Below are positions 16,027-25,321 of a stretch of DNA of 64,000 nt, piece after piece. This DNA is from Phreatobacter aquaticus (lineage in GTDB: Bacteria; Pseudomonadota; Alphaproteobacteria; Rhizobiales; Phreatobacteraceae). Each line of letters begins with the position of its first letter. Position 1 is the first letter of the stretch. The translations under genes were made by a program, and so were the position numbers. The notes under the pieces are model-generated. The model saw only the letters and a list, made by a program, of their open reading frames with translations. It did not search any database and was not told the origin of the DNA. The stretch lies in contig NZ_CP039865.1 in assembly GCF_005160265.1 (NCBI RefSeq), positions 186,001-250,000 on the forward strand, written 5' to 3'.

Positions 16027-17010
16027 ATGACCCTCAGCCGCCGCCATCTGATCGCCGCAGGCGCCACCCTGCCGCTGGCCGCCCCCTCCCTCGCACTCGC
16101 CCAGGCCAAGGAATTCCGCCTCGGCCTGATCACGCCGAACGGCCATTCCTGGAACAAGGCCGCGCTCAAGCTCGCCGACCGGCTGAAGGCGGAGACGAAC
16201 GGCCGCCTGACGATGACCGTGTTCCATTCCGGCCAGCTCGGCAACGAGCCGGCAATGATGCAGCAGCTGCAGTCGGGCGCACTCGACATGGGCTTCATCC
16301 AGGCCGCCGAGCTTGGCTCGCGCGTCGACTCGATCGCCGCCATCAACGCGCCCTACATCGTGCGCTCGACCGATGCGGTGGCAAAGTTCGTCCGTCACCC
16401 CGCTGCCGAAAAGCTCTTCGACGTGTTGCCGCGCGAAACGGGCACGATCGGCCTCGGTTGGGGCATCACGGGCATGCGCGCGATCTTCGCCGCGAAGGTG
16501 CTGAACGGCCTCGCCGACATCCGCGGCATGAAGCTGCGCATCAATCCGACGCCGGTCTATCGCGACTTCTATTCCTCGCTCGGCGCCGCCCCGACGCCGA
16601 TCCCGACCCCGCAGGTCTTCGACGCCATGTCGAACGGCCAGGTCGACGGTCTGGAGGCCGATCTCGAATTCTCCTGGAACCAGCGCTTCGACAAGGTGTC
16701 GAAGTCGATCCTGCAGATGAACGCGGTCTTCATGCCGATGGCGGCGGTCGTCTCGGGACGGGTGTGGCAGACCCTCAGCCCGGCGGACCGTGAGCTTATC
16801 ACCAAGGCGGTCAAGGCGATCCTCAATGACCAGATCAACGAGCTCGCAGCCGGCGAGCCGCAGCTGATCGAGAACCTCAAGGGCACGGGCTTGCCGATCC
16901 GGCAGGTCGCGGTTGCAGACACCGAGGCGGTCATTGCCGAATTCGACAAGATCTGGCTGCCGAAGGCGCCGATTCTGGCCGAGCTGCGCAAGGTCGGCGC
17001 GACGCTCTGA
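16027..17010 (+). CDS. TRAP transporter substrate-binding protein (DctP type)
   Basis: 327 residues from ATG 16027, preceded by GGAGAGACCAAG. A signal peptide with a twin-arginine-like start (MTLSRRHLIAAGATLPLAAP...LALAQ) is followed by the DctP fold: GLITPNGHSWNKAALKLAD, the QLGNEPAMMQQLQSGALDMG region and MKLRINPTPVYRDFYSSLGA. The Arg in LRINPTP normally binds the carboxylate of the ligand. It completes the TRAP system encoded immediately upstream. Confidence 0.92.
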   Translation: MTLSRRHLIAAGATLPLAAPSLALAQAKEFRLGLITPNGHSWNKAALKLADRLKAETNGRLTMTVFHSGQLGNEPAMMQQLQSGALDMGFIQAAELGSRVDSIAAINAPYIVRSTDAVAKFVRHPAAEKLFDVLPRETGTIGLGWGITGMRAIFAAKVLNGLADIRGMKLRINPTPVYRDFYSSLGAAPTPIPTPQVFDAMSNGQVDGLEADLEFSWNQRFDKVSKSILQMNAVFMPMAAVVSGRVWQTLSPADRELITKAVKAILNDQINELAAGEPQLIENLKGTGLPIRQVAVADTEAVIAEFDKIWLPKAPILAELRKVGATL

Positions 17011-17070
17011 CACCGGACACGTCACCGACAATCAGCCGCCGGGACAGCCCGGCGGCTCCGAGTCACGGCC

Positions 17071-17171
17071 GTCACCCCCGGCGAGCGAAGCGAGGGAAGG
17101 GATCCAGGAGCCACCGGATGAACGGCCCCTGGATCCCCTTCCCTCGGCGCTGTGCGCCTCGCCGGCGATGA
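17071..17171. repeat. Large inverted repeat between dctP and the DapA-family gene
   Basis: The arm starting GTCACCCCCGGCGAGCGAAG (17071) and ending GGATCCAGGAGCC (17100-17112) is mirrored by GGCCCCTGGATCC (17124-17136) through CGCCGGCGATGAC (17159-17171). The arms are about 40-48 bases long and imperfect. It would form a long hairpin in the mRNA between the transporter and enzyme genes, possibly making their expression unequal. It belongs to a dispersed intergenic repeat type common in this order. Confidence 0.65.
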
Positions 17172-17260
17172 CGACAGAACGCGAACCGCGACCATCGCGC
17201 TTCACTTCAACATCCCCAGGGCGACACAACGCCCGCACCAGCCCATCTGGAGAAAACCCC

Positions 17261-18190
17261 ATGGCACCCCGTATTTCCTGGGAAGGCGTCTTCCCGGCCG
17301 TCACCACCCAGTTCCACGACGACCTCTCGCTTGACATCGACGCCACCGCCAAGGTGATGGACAATCTGATCAAGGACGGCGTGTCCGGCCTCATCGTCTG
17401 CGGTTCGGTCGGTGAGAACACCTCGCTCGAGCGCCGCGAGAAGGTCCAGATCATGGAGACGGCCAAGGCTGTGTCCGCAGGCCGCGTGCCCGTGCTCTCG
17501 GGCATCGCCGAGTTCACCACTGCCTTCGCGGTCGAAACGGCGAAGGAAGCCGCTCGCGTCGGCATCGATGGCGTCATGGTCATGCCGGCGCTGGTCTATT
17601 CGTCCAAGCCGCACGAGACCGCCGCCCATTTCCGCGCCGTCGCCTCGGCCACCGACCTGCCGGTCATGCTCTACAACAACCCGCCGATCTACAAGAACGA
17701 CGTGACGCCGGACATTCTCGTCACGCTGGCCGATGTCGACACGGTGGTCTGCTTCAAGGATTCCTCCGGCGACACCCGCCGCTTCATCGACACCCGCAAC
17801 ATGGTGGGTGACCGCTTCGTGCTGTTCGCAGGCCTTGACGACGTGATCGTCGAGAGCGTTGCCATGGGCGCGGTCGGCTGGGTCTCCGGCATGTCCAACG
17901 CCTTCCCGCGCGAGGGCGAGACGCTGTTCCGCCTTGCCAAGGCCGGCCGCTTCGCCGAGGCCATGCCGCTCTACGAATGGTTCATGCCGCTGCTCCATCT
18001 CGATGCCCGCCCGGACCTCGTCCAGTGCATCAAGCTCTGCGAGCACATCATGGGCCGCGGCACCGCCCTCACCCGCCCGCCGCGCCTGGCACTCCTGCCG
18101 CACGAGAAGGCCGAGGTCGAGGCCATGATGGCCAAGGCGCTGAAGAACCGGCCAATTCTGCCGGATGTCGGCCTGCGCGCCGCCGCCTGA
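17261..18190 (+). CDS. Dihydrodipicolinate synthase (DapA) family lyase/deaminase
   Basis: 309 residues from ATG 17261. The DapA/NAL TIM barrel shows the Schiff-base Lys166 ([10 protein letters not shown]), Tyr138 (MLYNNPP) and the GSVGE loop in place of the usual GTTGE. The C-terminus ends [13 protein letters not shown]. Because it is the only such gene in a catabolic operon with aconitase X and pyrroline-2-carboxylate reductase, a likely role is a pyrroline-4-hydroxy-2-carboxylate deaminase (LhpC-like) or a related lyase, not lysine synthesis. This is inference from context. Its last 90 bases are duplicated at 21045-21134. Confidence 0.82.
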   Translation: MAPRISWEGVFPAVTTQFHDDLSLDIDATAKVMDNLIKDGVSGLIVCGSVGENTSLERREKVQIMETAKAVSAGRVPVLSGIAEFTTAFAVETAKEAARVGIDGVMVMPALVYSSKPHETAAHFRAVASATDLPVMLYNNPPIYKNDVTPDILVTLADVDTVVCFKDSSGDTRRFIDTRNMVGDRFVLFAGLDDVIVESVAMGAVGWVSGMSNAFPREGETLFRLAKAGRFAEAMPLYEWFMPLLHLDARPDLVQCIKLCEHIMGRGTALTRPPRLALLPHEKAEVEAMMAKALKNRPILPDVGLRAAA

Positions 18191-18291
18191 CGCAAGGCGA
18201 ACTTACGCGCCCGGTCGGGAGGGCATCCCGCCCTCCCGGCTCTTTCCGCCAAGCGAATAGCGCCCGCAGCACAGGCGCCGGAAACCGTCGC

Positions 18292-20013
18292 ATGTCCGAC
18301 ATCCGCCCCTTGCAAGCGCAGACGGTCCTCGGTGGTGAGGCCGCCGGCCCGATCGTCGCGACCGACGAGGCGCTGAGCTTCTGGGGTGGCATCGATCCCG
18401 CCACTGGCCTTGTCATCGACGTGCATCACCCCCTCCACGGGACGAGCATCACGGGGGCCATCCTCATGATGCCGACGAGCCGGGGATCCTGCACGGGCTC
18501 GGGCGTCCTTCTCGATCTGATCCTGAGCGGACGCGGCCCGGCGGCACTGATCTTCCGCGAGGCGGAGGATGTGCTCACCCTCGGGGCGATGATCGCGTCC
18601 GTGCTGTTCGACGCGCCGCTGCCGGTGGTGCGGGCGGATGCGGAAACGTTCCAGGCGCTGTCGACACGACCGGACCTCACAATCTCCGCCGAGGCCATCC
18701 GTGCCGGCGACCTCCATCTGCCGCTCGCCGCGGCTGCGGCCGGAGCGCTGGAACTCACCGACGAAGACCGCCGCCTGCTCGCCGGCGGATCGGGGCGGGC
18801 CGCCGCCCACGCCATGGACATCATCTGCCGGATGGCCGTGCAGCAGGGAGCGACTGAGCTCGTCGACGTCACGCGCGGACATATCGACGGCTGCATCTAT
18901 GCGAGCCCAGCCAATCTGGTGTTCGCCGAGAAGATGGCCGATCTCGGCGCGAGGGTCACGATCCCCACCACGATGAACGCCATTTCCGTGGATTGGTCGA
19001 ACTGGCGCGCACAGGGCGTGCCGGAGAGCTTCGGTCATCCCGCGGCGCGCCTTGCCGACGCCTATGTTCGCATGGGGTGCCGTCCGACCTTCACGTGCTC
19101 GCCCTATCTCTTGGCCGATGCACCGGGACCGGGCGAGGCGATCGCTTGGGCCGAATCCAACGCGGTGATCTTCGCCAACACGGTGCTCGCCGCGCGGACC
19201 GCGAAGCATCCAGACTTCCTCGATCTCTGCATCGCCCTCACCGGCCGGGCGCCACTCTCCGGCGTCTATCTCGACGCCCACCGCAAGGCCCAGCGCGTCA
19301 TCGACTTCGCCCTGCCGGACGCTCCCGACGATTCCTTCTGGCCGCTCGTCGGCTATCTCGCCGGCAAGGCCTCGCCGGACCGCATTCCCCTTTTGCGCGG
19401 GCTCGCTGGCGGCCAGCCCGACCGCGACGACCTGAAGGCGCTCTGCGCCGCCTTCGGCACGACCTCGGCGGCACCCATGCTGCATATCGAGGGGGTCACG
19501 CCCGAAGCCGAAGGCTGTCTCGCGGTGGAGGCCGACCACGTCGCATTCGGGCTCGATGCGATGGCGGATGCCTGGCGGGCGCTCAATGCCGGCCCCGAAG
19601 AGGTCGAACTGGTGGCGATCGGCAGTCCGCACGCCTCGCTCGAGGAATGTCGGGCCCTGGCCGACCGCCTCGACGGCCGGCCGAAACACACTGTTGTCGA
19701 GGCCATCGTGACGGCCGGGCAGGCCGTCATCGCGGCGGCGGAACGGGAGGGAATTCTCGGGCGCCTCGCGGCGAGTGGCATCAGGGTGCTGCCGGATCTC
19801 TGCTGGTGCTCGATCTCCGAGCCGGTCTTCCCGACAAGGACGAAGGTGGTCCTGACCAATTCGGGCAAATATGCCCATTACGGCCCGGGCCTCTCGGGGC
19901 GAACGGTGCGCTTCGGCAGTCTGGCCGATTGCGTGATGGCCATCCTGACGGGCCGGGCTGCCCCTCGCGGGCCGGGCTGGCGCGTGGCCGCGCCGTCGAG
20001 CCCTTCGGCATGA
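18292..20013 (+). CDS. Aconitase X, probable cis-3-hydroxy-L-proline dehydratase
   Basis: 573 residues in one chain. The swivelling DUF126 domain covers about 1-145, with the catalytic-type SRGSCTGSG loop at 63-71, and the DUF521 catalytic domain covers about 150-573. Candidate Fe-S ligands are Cys263, Cys269 ([12 protein letters not shown]) and Cys504/506 (PDLCWCS). Fused bacterial members dehydrate cis-3-hydroxy-L-proline to pyrroline-2-carboxylate; archaeal relatives act on phosphomevalonate. The next gene encodes the matching pyrroline-2-carboxylate reductase, starting inside the stop codon (ATGA), which strongly supports the hydroxyproline role. Confidence 0.88.
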   Translation: MSDIRPLQAQTVLGGEAAGPIVATDEALSFWGGIDPATGLVIDVHHPLHGTSITGAILMMPTSRGSCTGSGVLLDLILSGRGPAALIFREAEDVLTLGAMIASVLFDAPLPVVRADAETFQALSTRPDLTISAEAIRAGDLHLPLAAAAAGALELTDEDRRLLAGGSGRAAAHAMDIICRMAVQQGATELVDVTRGHIDGCIYASPANLVFAEKMADLGARVTIPTTMNAISVDWSNWRAQGVPESFGHPAARLADAYVRMGCRPTFTCSPYLLADAPGPGEAIAWAESNAVIFANTVLAARTAKHPDFLDLCIALTGRAPLSGVYLDAHRKAQRVIDFALPDAPDDSFWPLVGYLAGKASPDRIPLLRGLAGGQPDRDDLKALCAAFGTTSAAPMLHIEGVTPEAEGCLAVEADHVAFGLDAMADAWRALNAGPEEVELVAIGSPHASLEECRALADRLDGRPKHTVVEAIVTAGQAVIAAAEREGILGRLAASGIRVLPDLCWCSISEPVFPTRTKVVLTNSGKYAHYGPGLSGRTVRFGSLADCVMAILTGRAAPRGPGWRVAAPSSPSA

Positions 20014-21020
20014 TCGACGTCGCGCTGTCCCTCAACGAACTGCGCGCCCTCTGTCTGGAGGTGCTGCTCGGCAACGGGTTCGAAGCGCAGCAGGCCGAGC
20101 CCATCGCCGACGTGATCGTCCGCGCCGAAGCCGATGCCTGCCGCTCGCACGGCCTCTACCGTCTGCCGGGCTATGTCGCCTCGGTATCGAGCGGGCGCGC
20201 CAACGGCCGGGCCGTGCCGAAAATCACGCAGCCCACCTCCGCCATCATCCGCGTGGATGCGGACAAGGGCTTCGGTCCGGCCGCCTCCGAGTCGGCCCGG
20301 CCCGCGCTGATCGCCGCGGCGCGCCGTCACGGAATCGCGGCCATGGCCATGGGCAACGGCCACCATTTCCACGCCCTCTGGGCCGATATCGAACCGCTGA
20401 CGCAGGCCGGCCTCGCATGCTGGGCCTTCGTCATCGGCCAGCTCAGCGTCGCCCCGCATGGCGGGACACGCAAGCTGATGGGCACCAATCCCGTGAGCTT
20501 CGGCTGGCCGCGTCGGGACGCGCCGGCGTTCATCTTCGACTTTGCCACCAGCATGGCGGCACGCGGCGAGGTTGAGCTGAAGCGTCTGGCGGGCGAGGCT
20601 CTGCCGGCCGGCTGGGGCATCGACCCCGCAGGCCTGCCGACCACCGATCCCGCCATGGCTCTCGCCGGTGCCATGCTGCCGTTCGGCGGCCACAAGGGGT
20701 CGGCCTTGTCGATGATGGTCGAACTGATCGCCGGACCGCTGATCGGCGAAATGACCAGCCACTCGGTGGCCAACAAGGTCGCCATCGCCGATAGCGGCCC
20801 GCCGCCGGGTGGCCAGCTCGTCATCGCACTCGATCCGGCAGCCTTCGCGCCGCAGGCCGTGGGCGAGGCCGAGGCCGAGACATTCTTCGCCAATGCGCGG
20901 GCCCAGCCCGGCCTCCGGCTCGCCTCCGACCGCCGCCATGCCGCCCGCGAGGAGGCGCACCGGCACGGCGTGAACATCTCGCGCGACCTGATGGACAGGG
21001 TGCGCCGCCTGCTCCCGTGA
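20010..21020 (+). CDS. Pyrroline-2-carboxylate / piperideine-2-carboxylate reductase (Ldh2 family)
   Basis: 336 residues of the malate/L-lactate dehydrogenase 2 family, which has an unusual NAD(P) fold. Conserved elements are the [14 protein letters not shown] region, the [11 protein letters not shown] block (the paired His of the active site), [28 protein letters not shown] and [17 protein letters not shown]. Members reduce cyclic imino acids to L-proline or pipecolate with NADPH. Coupled translation with aconitase X (4-base overlap) indicates conversion of its product to L-proline. Plain malate dehydrogenase activity is less likely in this context. Confidence 0.87.
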   Translation: MIDVALSLNELRALCLEVLLGNGFEAQQAEPIADVIVRAEADACRSHGLYRLPGYVASVSSGRANGRAVPKITQPTSAIIRVDADKGFGPAASESARPALIAAARRHGIAAMAMGNGHHFHALWADIEPLTQAGLACWAFVIGQLSVAPHGGTRKLMGTNPVSFGWPRRDAPAFIFDFATSMAARGEVELKRLAGEALPAGWGIDPAGLPTTDPAMALAGAMLPFGGHKGSALSMMVELIAGPLIGEMTSHSVANKVAIADSGPPPGGQLVIALDPAAFAPQAVGEAEAETFFANARAQPGLRLASDRRHAAREEAHRHGVNISRDLMDRVRRLLP

Positions 21021-21044
21021 CCGCCTAGCCGCGTGTTGCTGCTG

Positions 21045-21134
21045 CATGAGAAGGCCGAGGTCGAGGCCATGATGGCCCGGGCGCTGAAGAACCGCCCAAT
21101 TCTGCCGGATGTCGGCCTGCGCGCCGCTGCCTGA
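21045..21134 (+). pseudogene. Remnant copy of the 3' end of the DapA-family gene
   Basis: These 90 bases match 18101-18190 at about 85 positions and keep the frame and stop: [20 protein letters not shown], then PDVGLRAAA. The only residue change within the block is Lys to Arg. Homology breaks up just upstream, so only the tail exists here, without a start or ribosome site. Together with the intact gene it forms direct repeats around the aconitase X and reductase genes. Confidence 0.85.
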
Positions 21135-21320
21135 CCCACCCTGCAACACGATCCACCGGCCTGATGGCGGCCGGATCAAGGTCCGCGCATGGGGCTTGTC
21201 CTGAAACAAGGCCGCGAGTGTCGAATAGGTCTAAAGAGGAGTGGCACAGTTGGGGAAACGGCGTGCGCAGCCTGGCCCAAATCGGCTATGCACCTTTCCC
21301 GAAGGAAAGGCGAACCAGTC

Positions 21321-21791
21321 ATGGCACTTCAACTGGTCACCGACGACATGTCCCGCACGCAGATGCTCAAGGTCGCCTATGCGGCCTGGGCCAGGGGGGA
21401 CGCCAGCAACCTGCTCTCGCTTGCCTCCGACGATTGCGAGTTCACGCTGATGGGCAATCTGGCCCTCAATCCGCATTCGGGAACCCGGCTGGGCGTTGGC
21501 GGCCTGACCCAGGCACTGAAGGATTTCCACAACGAGTTCACCATGCTCGACATGGTTGTCGAGAAGATCATCGTCGACGGCGATGATGCCGCGGTCCTCT
21601 GGCATGCCCGCATCGAGGTGAGGAGCACTGGCCGCGTGTTTGACGGCGAGCGGTTCGACTGTCTGGAATTTCGTGGCGACAAGGTCGTCAAGGTCCGCGG
21701 CTTCTTCGATTCCGCCACCATGGCCTTGCTGACCGGCCGGGCGAGCGTCGCCAAGCCGCCGGAACCCATCGAAAGAAAATCCCGCACCTGA
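21321..21791 (+). CDS. NTF2-like / SnoaL-like protein
   Basis: 156 residues from ATG 21321. The cone-shaped NTF2/SnoaL fold is suggested by MLKVAYAAWARGDASNLLSL, DDCEFTLMGN, the DFHNEFTMLDMVVEKIIVDGD segment and WHARIEVRSTGRVFDGERFD. This family covers ketosteroid isomerases, cyclases and many uncharacterised lyases or binding proteins. No catalytic assignment is possible. It follows the hydroxyproline operon but has its own upstream region. Confidence 0.72.
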   Translation: MALQLVTDDMSRTQMLKVAYAAWARGDASNLLSLASDDCEFTLMGNLALNPHSGTRLGVGGLTQALKDFHNEFTMLDMVVEKIIVDGDDAAVLWHARIEVRSTGRVFDGERFDCLEFRGDKVVKVRGFFDSATMALLTGRASVAKPPEPIERKSRT

Positions 21792-21924
21792 CCCGATGGC
21801 GCCCCGCCGCATCCCTTGCCAGCGGCCTTAGGGGTTCATGCGGATAGGCGGCTGATGGCTTTGGCCTACCGTGTCGGCAACCGGTCGTAGAACCGGCTCC
21901 ACGACATGAGGGACCAGACGCACC

Positions 21925-22341
21925 ATGATCAGCCGCCGCATCTTTGCCTCCTGCGCCATCTGCGCCGTCACCGGCTTCGCCGCAACCGAAGTCTCCGCGC
22001 AGGGCGCACCGCCCGCCGCCGCCACCGGCATCACCCGCAAGGTCCTCTCCCAGACCGATGGCCCGGCACCCGGCTATGTCACCATCATCGCCGAAGTGGA
22101 GATCGCGCCGGGCGTCGTTGCCGGTCGCCACACCCATCCCGGCATCGAGACCGGCTATGTGCTGGAAGGCTCTTTCGACCTGCCGATCGCGGGCCGTCCG
22201 ACTGTCACGCTGAAGCCCGGCGATGCGTTCCAGGTGCCGCCCGAAACCGCCCATGCCGGTGGCCCGGCCAGCCCGTCCAAGATCCGCCTGATCAGCACAT
22301 TCGTCGTCGAGAAGGCCAAGCCGCTCGCGACGCCGGCCTAA
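21925..22341 (+). CDS. Exported cupin-domain protein
   Basis: 138 residues with a signal peptide (MISRRIFASCAICAVTGFAA...VSAQ) followed by a single cupin. Motif 1 is GRHTHPGIETGYVLEG (two His and Glu) and motif 2 is LKPGDAFQVPPETAHAG (His). It is probably a periplasmic metal-binding cupin. It is unlike the cytoplasmic cupin at 9540 in having an export signal. Function is unknown. Confidence 0.78.
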   Translation: MISRRIFASCAICAVTGFAATEVSAQGAPPAAATGITRKVLSQTDGPAPGYVTIIAEVEIAPGVVAGRHTHPGIETGYVLEGSFDLPIAGRPTVTLKPGDAFQVPPETAHAGGPASPSKIRLISTFVVEKAKPLATPA

Positions 22342-22433
22342 TTATATCCGGGTAAAATTGACAAGCCCATGGTTCCGCCCTATGTCACCGGCGGCCGGCA
22401 CATTCCGTGGCGGTCGCTGGAAGGCATGAGGAC

Positions 22434-22769
22434 ATGACGACATTGGACCGAAAGGCTGCGATTGCCGCCTACAAGGAGCGGAAAGCCAGCATTGGCATCT
22501 TTGCCGTGCGCTGCGCGTCGACCGGGCAGACCTGGGTTGGTGGCAGCCGCCATCTCGACAACCATCGCAACGGATTGTGGTTCTCGCTAAAGAGCGGCAG
22601 CTTCCCGAACCGCGCCCTGCAGGCGGAATGGAACCGGCACGGAGAAGCCGCATTCACCTTCGAAGCACTCGAGCAGTTCGGCGAGATCGACACCCCCTAC
22701 CTCCAGCAGGCAAAGCTTCAAGAACGCGCCGAATTCTGGCGAAATCGGCTCTCCGCCGAGCGTACGTGA
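22434..22769 (+). CDS. GIY-YIG nuclease family protein
   Basis: 111 residues from ATG 22434. The GIY-like strand (IGIFAVRC) and the YIG-like strand (TWVGGSRHLDNHRNGLWF) are spaced as in GIY-YIG domains, followed by the HGEAAFTFEALEQF helix and a final EFWRNR. Single-domain members of this type are widespread in proteobacteria and uncharacterised. Nuclease activity is not assured, because the usual second Tyr is Trp here. Confidence 0.7.
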   Translation: MTTLDRKAAIAAYKERKASIGIFAVRCASTGQTWVGGSRHLDNHRNGLWFSLKSGSFPNRALQAEWNRHGEAAFTFEALEQFGEIDTPYLQQAKLQERAEFWRNRLSAERT

Positions 22770-22904
22770 AATCTCTCCGCTGATTTTGACATTAAATTGA
22801 AGCAAATGCTGCATCAGCGTTAGCCATACCGCAGTGCAGCGCGGTGGTATTAACCTGCCGTTGACTCGCGATCGGTCTATTCCCCCCAACCGGGGATGAG
22901 ACCC

Positions 22905-24137
22905 ATGCATAGCGATTCCGCCGTTTACAGCCGGCCCAGCTGGCGGCTGACCAATTGGCTGGCCGAGGCCCCCGCCGGCACCCCCGACGACGTGCGCGTG
23001 GATCTTCTGTCCCAGATGTTCGGCAGCCTGCCGGTGTTCATCGGCGGGATCTGCGCCACCCTGCTCCTGCCTGTCGTCGTCAACATCGTCAGCCCGCGCC
23101 CCGCCTTCCTGGCCTGGCTGATCATCGAGCTCCTGATCAATATCAGCCGCCTGGTCGTCCTGGTCCACGCCCGCCGGGCCGCGGCGCTTGGCCGGCCGAC
23201 CGCCTCGAACTTGCACGTCCTCCTGTCGCTGGCCTGGAGCGCCAGCGTCGGTCTCGGCGGGTTGCTGGCCATCATGTCGGGCGACTGGATGCTGGCGACG
23301 CTGGTCTGCGTACCCGCTGCCGCCATGGTGGGTGGCATCTGCTTCCGCAACTTCCCGACACCGCGCCTGGCTAGCGTCATGATGCTGATGAGCCTCGGCC
23401 CGATTTCTCTCGGTGCCGCCCTGTCCGGCCACGAGGTGATGATCGTCGTTGCCGCCCTGCTGCCGCTCTACATCATCAGCATGACGCTCGCTGCCTATCA
23501 GCTGAACCGGATGCTCGTCACCAGCATGGTGGCCGAGCGTGAGAACGGCCACAGGGCGCGCCACGACGACCTGACCGGCCTCGCCAACCGCGCCAATCTG
23601 ACCAGCCAGATGAACGATCGGCTCAGGCGTGCGGGCCGGGATCAGTCCGGTCATGCCGTGCTCTATCTCGATCTCGACGGTTTCAAGCGGGTGAATGACA
23701 CCCACGGCCACGCCACCGGCGACCGGGTGCTCCAGATGGTCGCCGACCGCCTCAATGCGTTGGTGCGCATCGGCGACGTGACCGCACGGCTCGGCGGCGA
23801 CGAGTTCGTGGTTCTGATCGACAGCCTGACCGAGGCGAATGCGGTGGAGTTTGCCGAACGCCTGGTCACCAAGATCGCGCGGACCTACGATGTCGATGGC
23901 ATCCCCTGCGAGATCGGTGTCAGCGTCGGCATCGCCTGTTCGCCCCAGCACGGCACCGATGTCCGCATGCTGCTGGCGGCCGCCGATGCCGCTCTCTATT
24001 CGGCCAAGGCGCTCGGCCGGTGCCGGGTCGCACTCGCAACCGTGCCGCAGACGGCCATCAATCCGCTGGCGCCTCCGCTTGCTCCCGACGACATGAGCGG
24101 CGATCTCGCCCCGCGCCAGCTTCGCGCCAGCACCTGA
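22905..24137 (+). CDS. Membrane-bound diguanylate cyclase (GGDEF)
   Basis: 410 residues. ATG 22905 is preferred because GGGGATGAG sits just upstream. About six membrane helices fill residues 38-200. The GGDEF domain spans about 215-380, with the intact active site GGDEF at 297-301, metal/substrate segments DLDGFKRVND and HDDLTGLANR, and an inhibitory I-site RIGD at 288-291, exactly five residues before GGDEF. It should make cyclic di-GMP and be product-inhibited. The membrane part is the probable sensor. The epimerase gene follows. Confidence 0.92.
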   Translation: MHSDSAVYSRPSWRLTNWLAEAPAGTPDDVRVDLLSQMFGSLPVFIGGICATLLLPVVVNIVSPRPAFLAWLIIELLINISRLVVLVHARRAAALGRPTASNLHVLLSLAWSASVGLGGLLAIMSGDWMLATLVCVPAAAMVGGICFRNFPTPRLASVMMLMSLGPISLGAALSGHEVMIVVAALLPLYIISMTLAAYQLNRMLVTSMVAERENGHRARHDDLTGLANRANLTSQMNDRLRRAGRDQSGHAVLYLDLDGFKRVNDTHGHATGDRVLQMVADRLNALVRIGDVTARLGGDEFVVLIDSLTEANAVEFAERLVTKIARTYDVDGIPCEIGVSVGIACSPQHGTDVRMLLAAADAALYSAKALGRCRVALATVPQTAINPLAPPLAPDDMSGDLAPRQLRAST

Positions 24138-24208
24138 TCGCCCGGCGGGTTGCGCATCTGAAAACTCCGCAGCATACCGGACAGGCTCAAGCTGTCTGGA
24201 TCAGGCCC

Positions 24209-25216
24209 ATGCCCCGCACCACCTTCTTCTGCATTGACGGCCACACCTGCGGCAATCCGGTGCGCGTCGTCACCGGCGGCTCGATCCCGCAGCTCGCCGG
24301 CGCCACCATGTTCGACCGGCGCCAGGATTTCCTCGCCCATCACGATTGGATCCGCACCGGCCTGATGTTCGAGCCGCGCGGCCACGACATGATGTCGGGC
24401 TCCATCCTCTATCCGCCGACACGGCCCGATTGCGATGTCGGCATCCTGTTCATCGAGACCTCGGGCTGCCTGCCCATGTGCGGCCACGGCACGATCGGCA
24501 CGGTGACCACGATCATTGAGCACGGCCTGGTGACGCCAAAGGTGCCGGGGCTCCTGATGCTCGACACGCCGGCAGGTCTGGTGGAAGCGCGCTATGTCCA
24601 GAACGGTCCCTATGTGGAGAGCGTCAGGCTCACCAATGTGCCGTCCTTCCTGCTCGGGCGCGGCTATGAGGTGGACCTGCCCGGCTTTGGCAGCCTGACG
24701 GTCGACGTCGCCTATGGCGGCAATTTCTATGCGATCGTCGAGCCGCAGCCAGGCTATGGCGACCTCGACGACCTCCAGCCATCGGACGTGCTCAGGCTAT
24801 CGCCGCTGCTGCGCAAGGCGTTCAACGCCCGCCACGCCATCGTGCACCCGGAAAATCCTGCCTTGAACAGCCTGACCCACGTGATGTGGACCGGCGCGCC
24901 CCGCAATGGCGGCACGGCGCGCAACGCCGTCTTCTATGGCGACAAGGCGATCGACCGCTCGCCCTGCGGCACGGGGACATCGGCCCGCATGGCGCAACTC
25001 GCCGCGACGGGCCGCCTGAAGCCCGGCGACGCCTTCGTGCATGAATCGATCATCGGCTCGAAATTCACCGGCAGGATCGAAGGCACGGCGAAAGTCGGCA
25101 CCCTCGACGCCATCATCCCCTCGATCGAGGGCTGGGCGAGGGTGACCGGGACCTCGACCATCACGATCGACGATCGCGATCCCTATTGGGCGGGGTTCCA
25201 GGTGGCAGATCGCTGA
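24209..25216 (+). CDS. Hydroxyproline 2-epimerase / proline racemase family
   Basis: 335 residues. Both catalytic cysteines are present, Cys91 (LPMCGHGTIG) and Cys253 (RSPCGTGTSA), so it is an epimerase or racemase rather than a trans-3-hydroxyproline dehydratase, where the second Cys is Thr. Bacterial members with this pattern invert C2 of trans-4- (and trans-3-) hydroxy-L-proline. The reaction fits the hydroxyproline genes 3-10 kb upstream. The D-hydroxyproline dehydrogenase expected next in the pathway is not in the window. Confidence 0.88.
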   Translation: MPRTTFFCIDGHTCGNPVRVVTGGSIPQLAGATMFDRRQDFLAHHDWIRTGLMFEPRGHDMMSGSILYPPTRPDCDVGILFIETSGCLPMCGHGTIGTVTTIIEHGLVTPKVPGLLMLDTPAGLVEARYVQNGPYVESVRLTNVPSFLLGRGYEVDLPGFGSLTVDVAYGGNFYAIVEPQPGYGDLDDLQPSDVLRLSPLLRKAFNARHAIVHPENPALNSLTHVMWTGAPRNGGTARNAVFYGDKAIDRSPCGTGTSARMAQLAATGRLKPGDAFVHESIIGSKFTGRIEGTAKVGTLDAIIPSIEGWARVTGTSTITIDDRDPYWAGFQVADR

Positions 25217-25223
25217 GCCGCAC

Positions 25224-25301
25224 TCAGGCGAAATAGACCGCCAGACCCGCGACCAGCAGGGCGATGATCGTTGCGATATCGATGCCGGGGCTCTGGGCCA
25301 T
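25224..25301 (-). CDS. Possible 25-residue membrane peptide
   Basis: A short frame MAQSPGIDIATIIALLVAGL...VYFA starts 20 bases after the stop of the secreted protein gene on the same strand and consists almost wholly of one hydrophobic helix. There is no good ribosome site, so it would depend on coupling to the upstream gene. The composition argues for a real membrane peptide, but evidence is thin. Confidence 0.35.
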   Translation of the reverse strand: MAQSPGIDIATIIALLVAGLAVYFA

Positions 25302-25321
25302 CGGGAGAGGGCTGCCTGCGC

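Noticed and set aside
14784-16793. Plus-strand frame of 669 codons overlapping dctM and dctP
   Set aside because: It is an Arg/His/Pro-rich shadow of the TRAP genes in another frame, with no recognisable domain.
24209-25216. Trans-3-hydroxyproline dehydratase
   Set aside because: That activity needs Thr at the second catalytic position; this protein has Cys253, so it is an epimerase/racemase.
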